NCBI RefSeq assembly: GCF_002073975.1
Contig: NZ_CP020384.1
Location: forward strand, 558,001 to 622,000
Source of the DNA: Rhodovulum sp. MB263
GTDB taxonomy: Bacteria > Pseudomonadota > Alphaproteobacteria > Rhodobacterales > Rhodobacteraceae
DNA length: 64,000 nucleotides
Direction of reading: 5' to 3'
A model generated the notes under the pieces. That model saw only the letters and a list, made by a program, of their open reading frames with translations, was not told the DNA's origin and did no database searches. The first letter of the stretch is position 1; each line of letters starts with the position of its first letter. The translations under genes and the position numbers were made by a program. Below are positions 62,872 through 64,000 of the stretch, one piece after another.

Positions 62872-63207
62872 TCAGGAGGCTTCGAGCAGCGCGATGGCAT
62901 CGGAGCGATCGGCGGCAACGAGGAAAAACATGTCCATGCGCAGCAGCTTGAAGATTGTCTCGACTGCCGGGGTCAGGCCGCACATGGCAATGCGTGCGTC
63001 AGTGTCTTTTCCCTTGGTGACGCCGACGAGCGCGCCAATCCCGGTTGAATCCATGAATTCCACGGAGGTGAAATCCAGTATGATCCGGTCGTGGCCCTTG
63101 ATCAGCGGTGACAACTGCGAGTGAAAGGCAGTCGCATTGCTTGCGTCCAGGCGCTGCGTGTCGATCACGAAGATGACCACTCCAGCTAAGGTTTCGGTTT
63201 TGATCAT
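62872..63207 (-). CDS. STAS domain anti-anti-sigma factor (RsbV-like)
   Basis: A 111-residue single STAS domain. The phosphorylation motif is VEFMDSTGIGALVGV with Ser54. It starts MIKTETLAGVVIFVIDTQRL and ends DAIALLEAS. When dephosphorylated it would bind the RsbW-like partner and release its target. The ATG at 63207 overlaps the phosphatase stop by 4 bp and is preferred to a start at 63231. Confidence 0.9.
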   Translation of the reverse strand: MIKTETLAGVVIFVIDTQRLDASNATAFHSQLSPLIKGHDRIILDFTSVEFMDSTGIGALVGVTKGKDTDARIAMCGLTPAVETIFKLLRMDMFFLVAADRSDAIALLEAS

Positions 63208-64000
63208 GGGACCTCCGACGTTGCCTTGCAATTCTCGAGGACAATTATTGAGATATCGTCATCGAATTCGTCGCTTCCATGCCAGTCTACCATCGCTTGC
63301 TTGACAGCCGGAACGACGTCATCCAGGGGACTGCTCGCCGCCTCATGCAACAGCCGCTGAAAGCGCTCGACGCCGAACAATTCTCCGTTCGGGCCACCGC
63401 ATTCGGTGATGCCGTCGGTATAGAAGACGACCCGGTGGATCTGTTTGAGATCCACGAGGAATTCCTCATATGAGACGCCCTCCTGCAGCCCTACCGGGAA
63501 TCCGCCCTCGCCCAGCGGAAAAGGCGGGCCGCCGTCGATCGGCGTGGCGATCGGGTGAGGATGTCCGGCCTGGCACACCCGCATTTTCTCATCTGCCGAG
63601 ACCGTCGCCAGCAGCATCGTGAAATAGTCGTTGTCCGGCGGGATGGATTGGAAGATCTCGTTCAATTCCTGCACATAGCTGCTTAAAGTCCGAGACTGTT
63701 CGAAATTGCTGACGACCCCCAGGTCGATGATGTAGCGGGAAATCGCGAAGGTCATCATCGCGGCGCGTGCGCCATGTCCGGCGATGTCGAGCGAATAGAG
63801 CCCGAAGGTTTCGTCGCCCAGGCTGAAATAATTGTAGAGATCTCCCGACACCGCAGAGGATGGCAGCAAGGCGGCCGACATCTTGAAACGGCCAAAACGC
63901 ACCTTGTCAGGTGGCAGTAATCCAAGTTGAAGCTTGGCGGCTGCGTTGATGTCGTTCCTCAGCTTGCGAATGGCGTCGTCGAGTTCCTGGTTGCTTTGCG
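63204..64000 (-). CDS. PP2C-family (SpoIIE/RsbU-like) serine phosphatase, partial
   Basis: The last 265 residues of a phosphatase whose N-terminus lies beyond the window. The frame is open to the edge: DDAIRKLRNDINAAAKLQLG and LLPP, the coiled linker that precedes RsbU-type PP2C domains. Metal-binding Asp residues are in SSAVSGDLYNYF, GLYSLDIAGHGARAAMMTFA, VVFYTDGITECGG and FDDDISIIVLEN. It would dephosphorylate the STAS protein encoded next. A receiver or sensor domain is likely upstream. An internal GTG at 63902 is not the true start. Confidence 0.9.
   Translation of the reverse strand, partial: QSNQELDDAIRKLRNDINAAAKLQLGLLPPDKVRFGRFKMSAALLPSSAVSGDLYNYFSLGDETFGLYSLDIAGHGARAAMMTFAISRYIIDLGVVSNFEQSRTLSSYVQELNEIFQSIPPDNDYFTMLLATVSADEKMRVCQAGHPHPIATPIDGGPPFPLGEGGFPVGLQEGVSYEEFLVDLKQIHRVVFYTDGITECGGPNGELFGVERFQRLLHEAASSPLDDVVPAVKQAMVDWHGSDEFDDDISIIVLENCKATSEVP

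Overview
The window is high-GC chromosomal DNA from an alphaproteobacterium, almost certainly of the Rhodobacteraceae (Rhodobacter/Rhodovulum-like). This rests on gene content: the ccoI-ccoS end of a cbb3 oxidase maturation cluster, a Sat-CysC fusion, PpaC-type pyrophosphatase, CIRCE-controlled groESL, DmeR-DmeF metal efflux, and heme genes hemF, hemE and hemC close together. The genus is inference. No tRNA, rRNA, CRISPR array or complete prophage was seen.

Layout. 1-5.9 kb: end of ccoI, ccoS, a terminator, an FAH-family enzyme with a D,D-carboxypeptidase, a HAD phosphatase, clpS, an RsmC-like methyltransferase and an SDR. 6-10.3 kb: a small lipoprotein, hemF, a TetR regulator, then divergent hemE/hemC. 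10.4-24.7 kb: a FAD-linked oxidase, the tesA//ybbA-ybbP arrangement, an AbrB-type membrane protein, ugd followed by a YdcF-like gene with no visible start codon, a SelD-associated-type flavoprotein, and an AttEFGH-like ABC/lipocalin operon. 24.8-30 kb: a DUF2892 protein, dmeR-dmeF with a 25-bp palindromic operator, an SLC13/TrkA-C permease and an Rrf2 regulator. 30-34.9 kb is more accessory: a galE stub cut after about 23 codons, galU, a gene-free 750-bp stretch, a large RTX protein behind an AT-rich upstream region, and a GNAT.

35-55 kb is housekeeping: groEL-groES, ppaC, a TIGR01459 HAD, a MaoC hydratase, ribF-ycgN-threonine aldolase, an isomerase, prs, a KefB/C antiporter, an 869-residue protein resembling a PilM-PilP fusion, a SIMPL protein, metY, sat-cysC, and trxB overlapping a RES-domain gene. 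55.9-58.6 kb is an insertion-sequence graveyard: a frameshifted IS5-family transposase, an IS481-family element with good ends but a disrupted transposase, and the 5' part of a second IS5-family element. 58.7-64 kb is a signalling module: a CHASE-PAS-PAS-PAS hybrid histidine kinase with REC and HPt domains, then an RsbU/RsbV/RsbW-like partner-switching set (the RsbU-like gene runs off the window).

The most unusual signal is in the IS481 element. Its transposase gene is interrupted at three places by palindromic inserts of about 40-50 nt. Two share a 20-nt core with 18 identities, a third shares 11 nt in inverse orientation, and a fourth copy of 15 nt of the core lies just outside the element where an IS5 gene is cut. 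Each insert appears to sit just before a Gly codon, and one removes a catalytic Asp. I do not recognise this element class.
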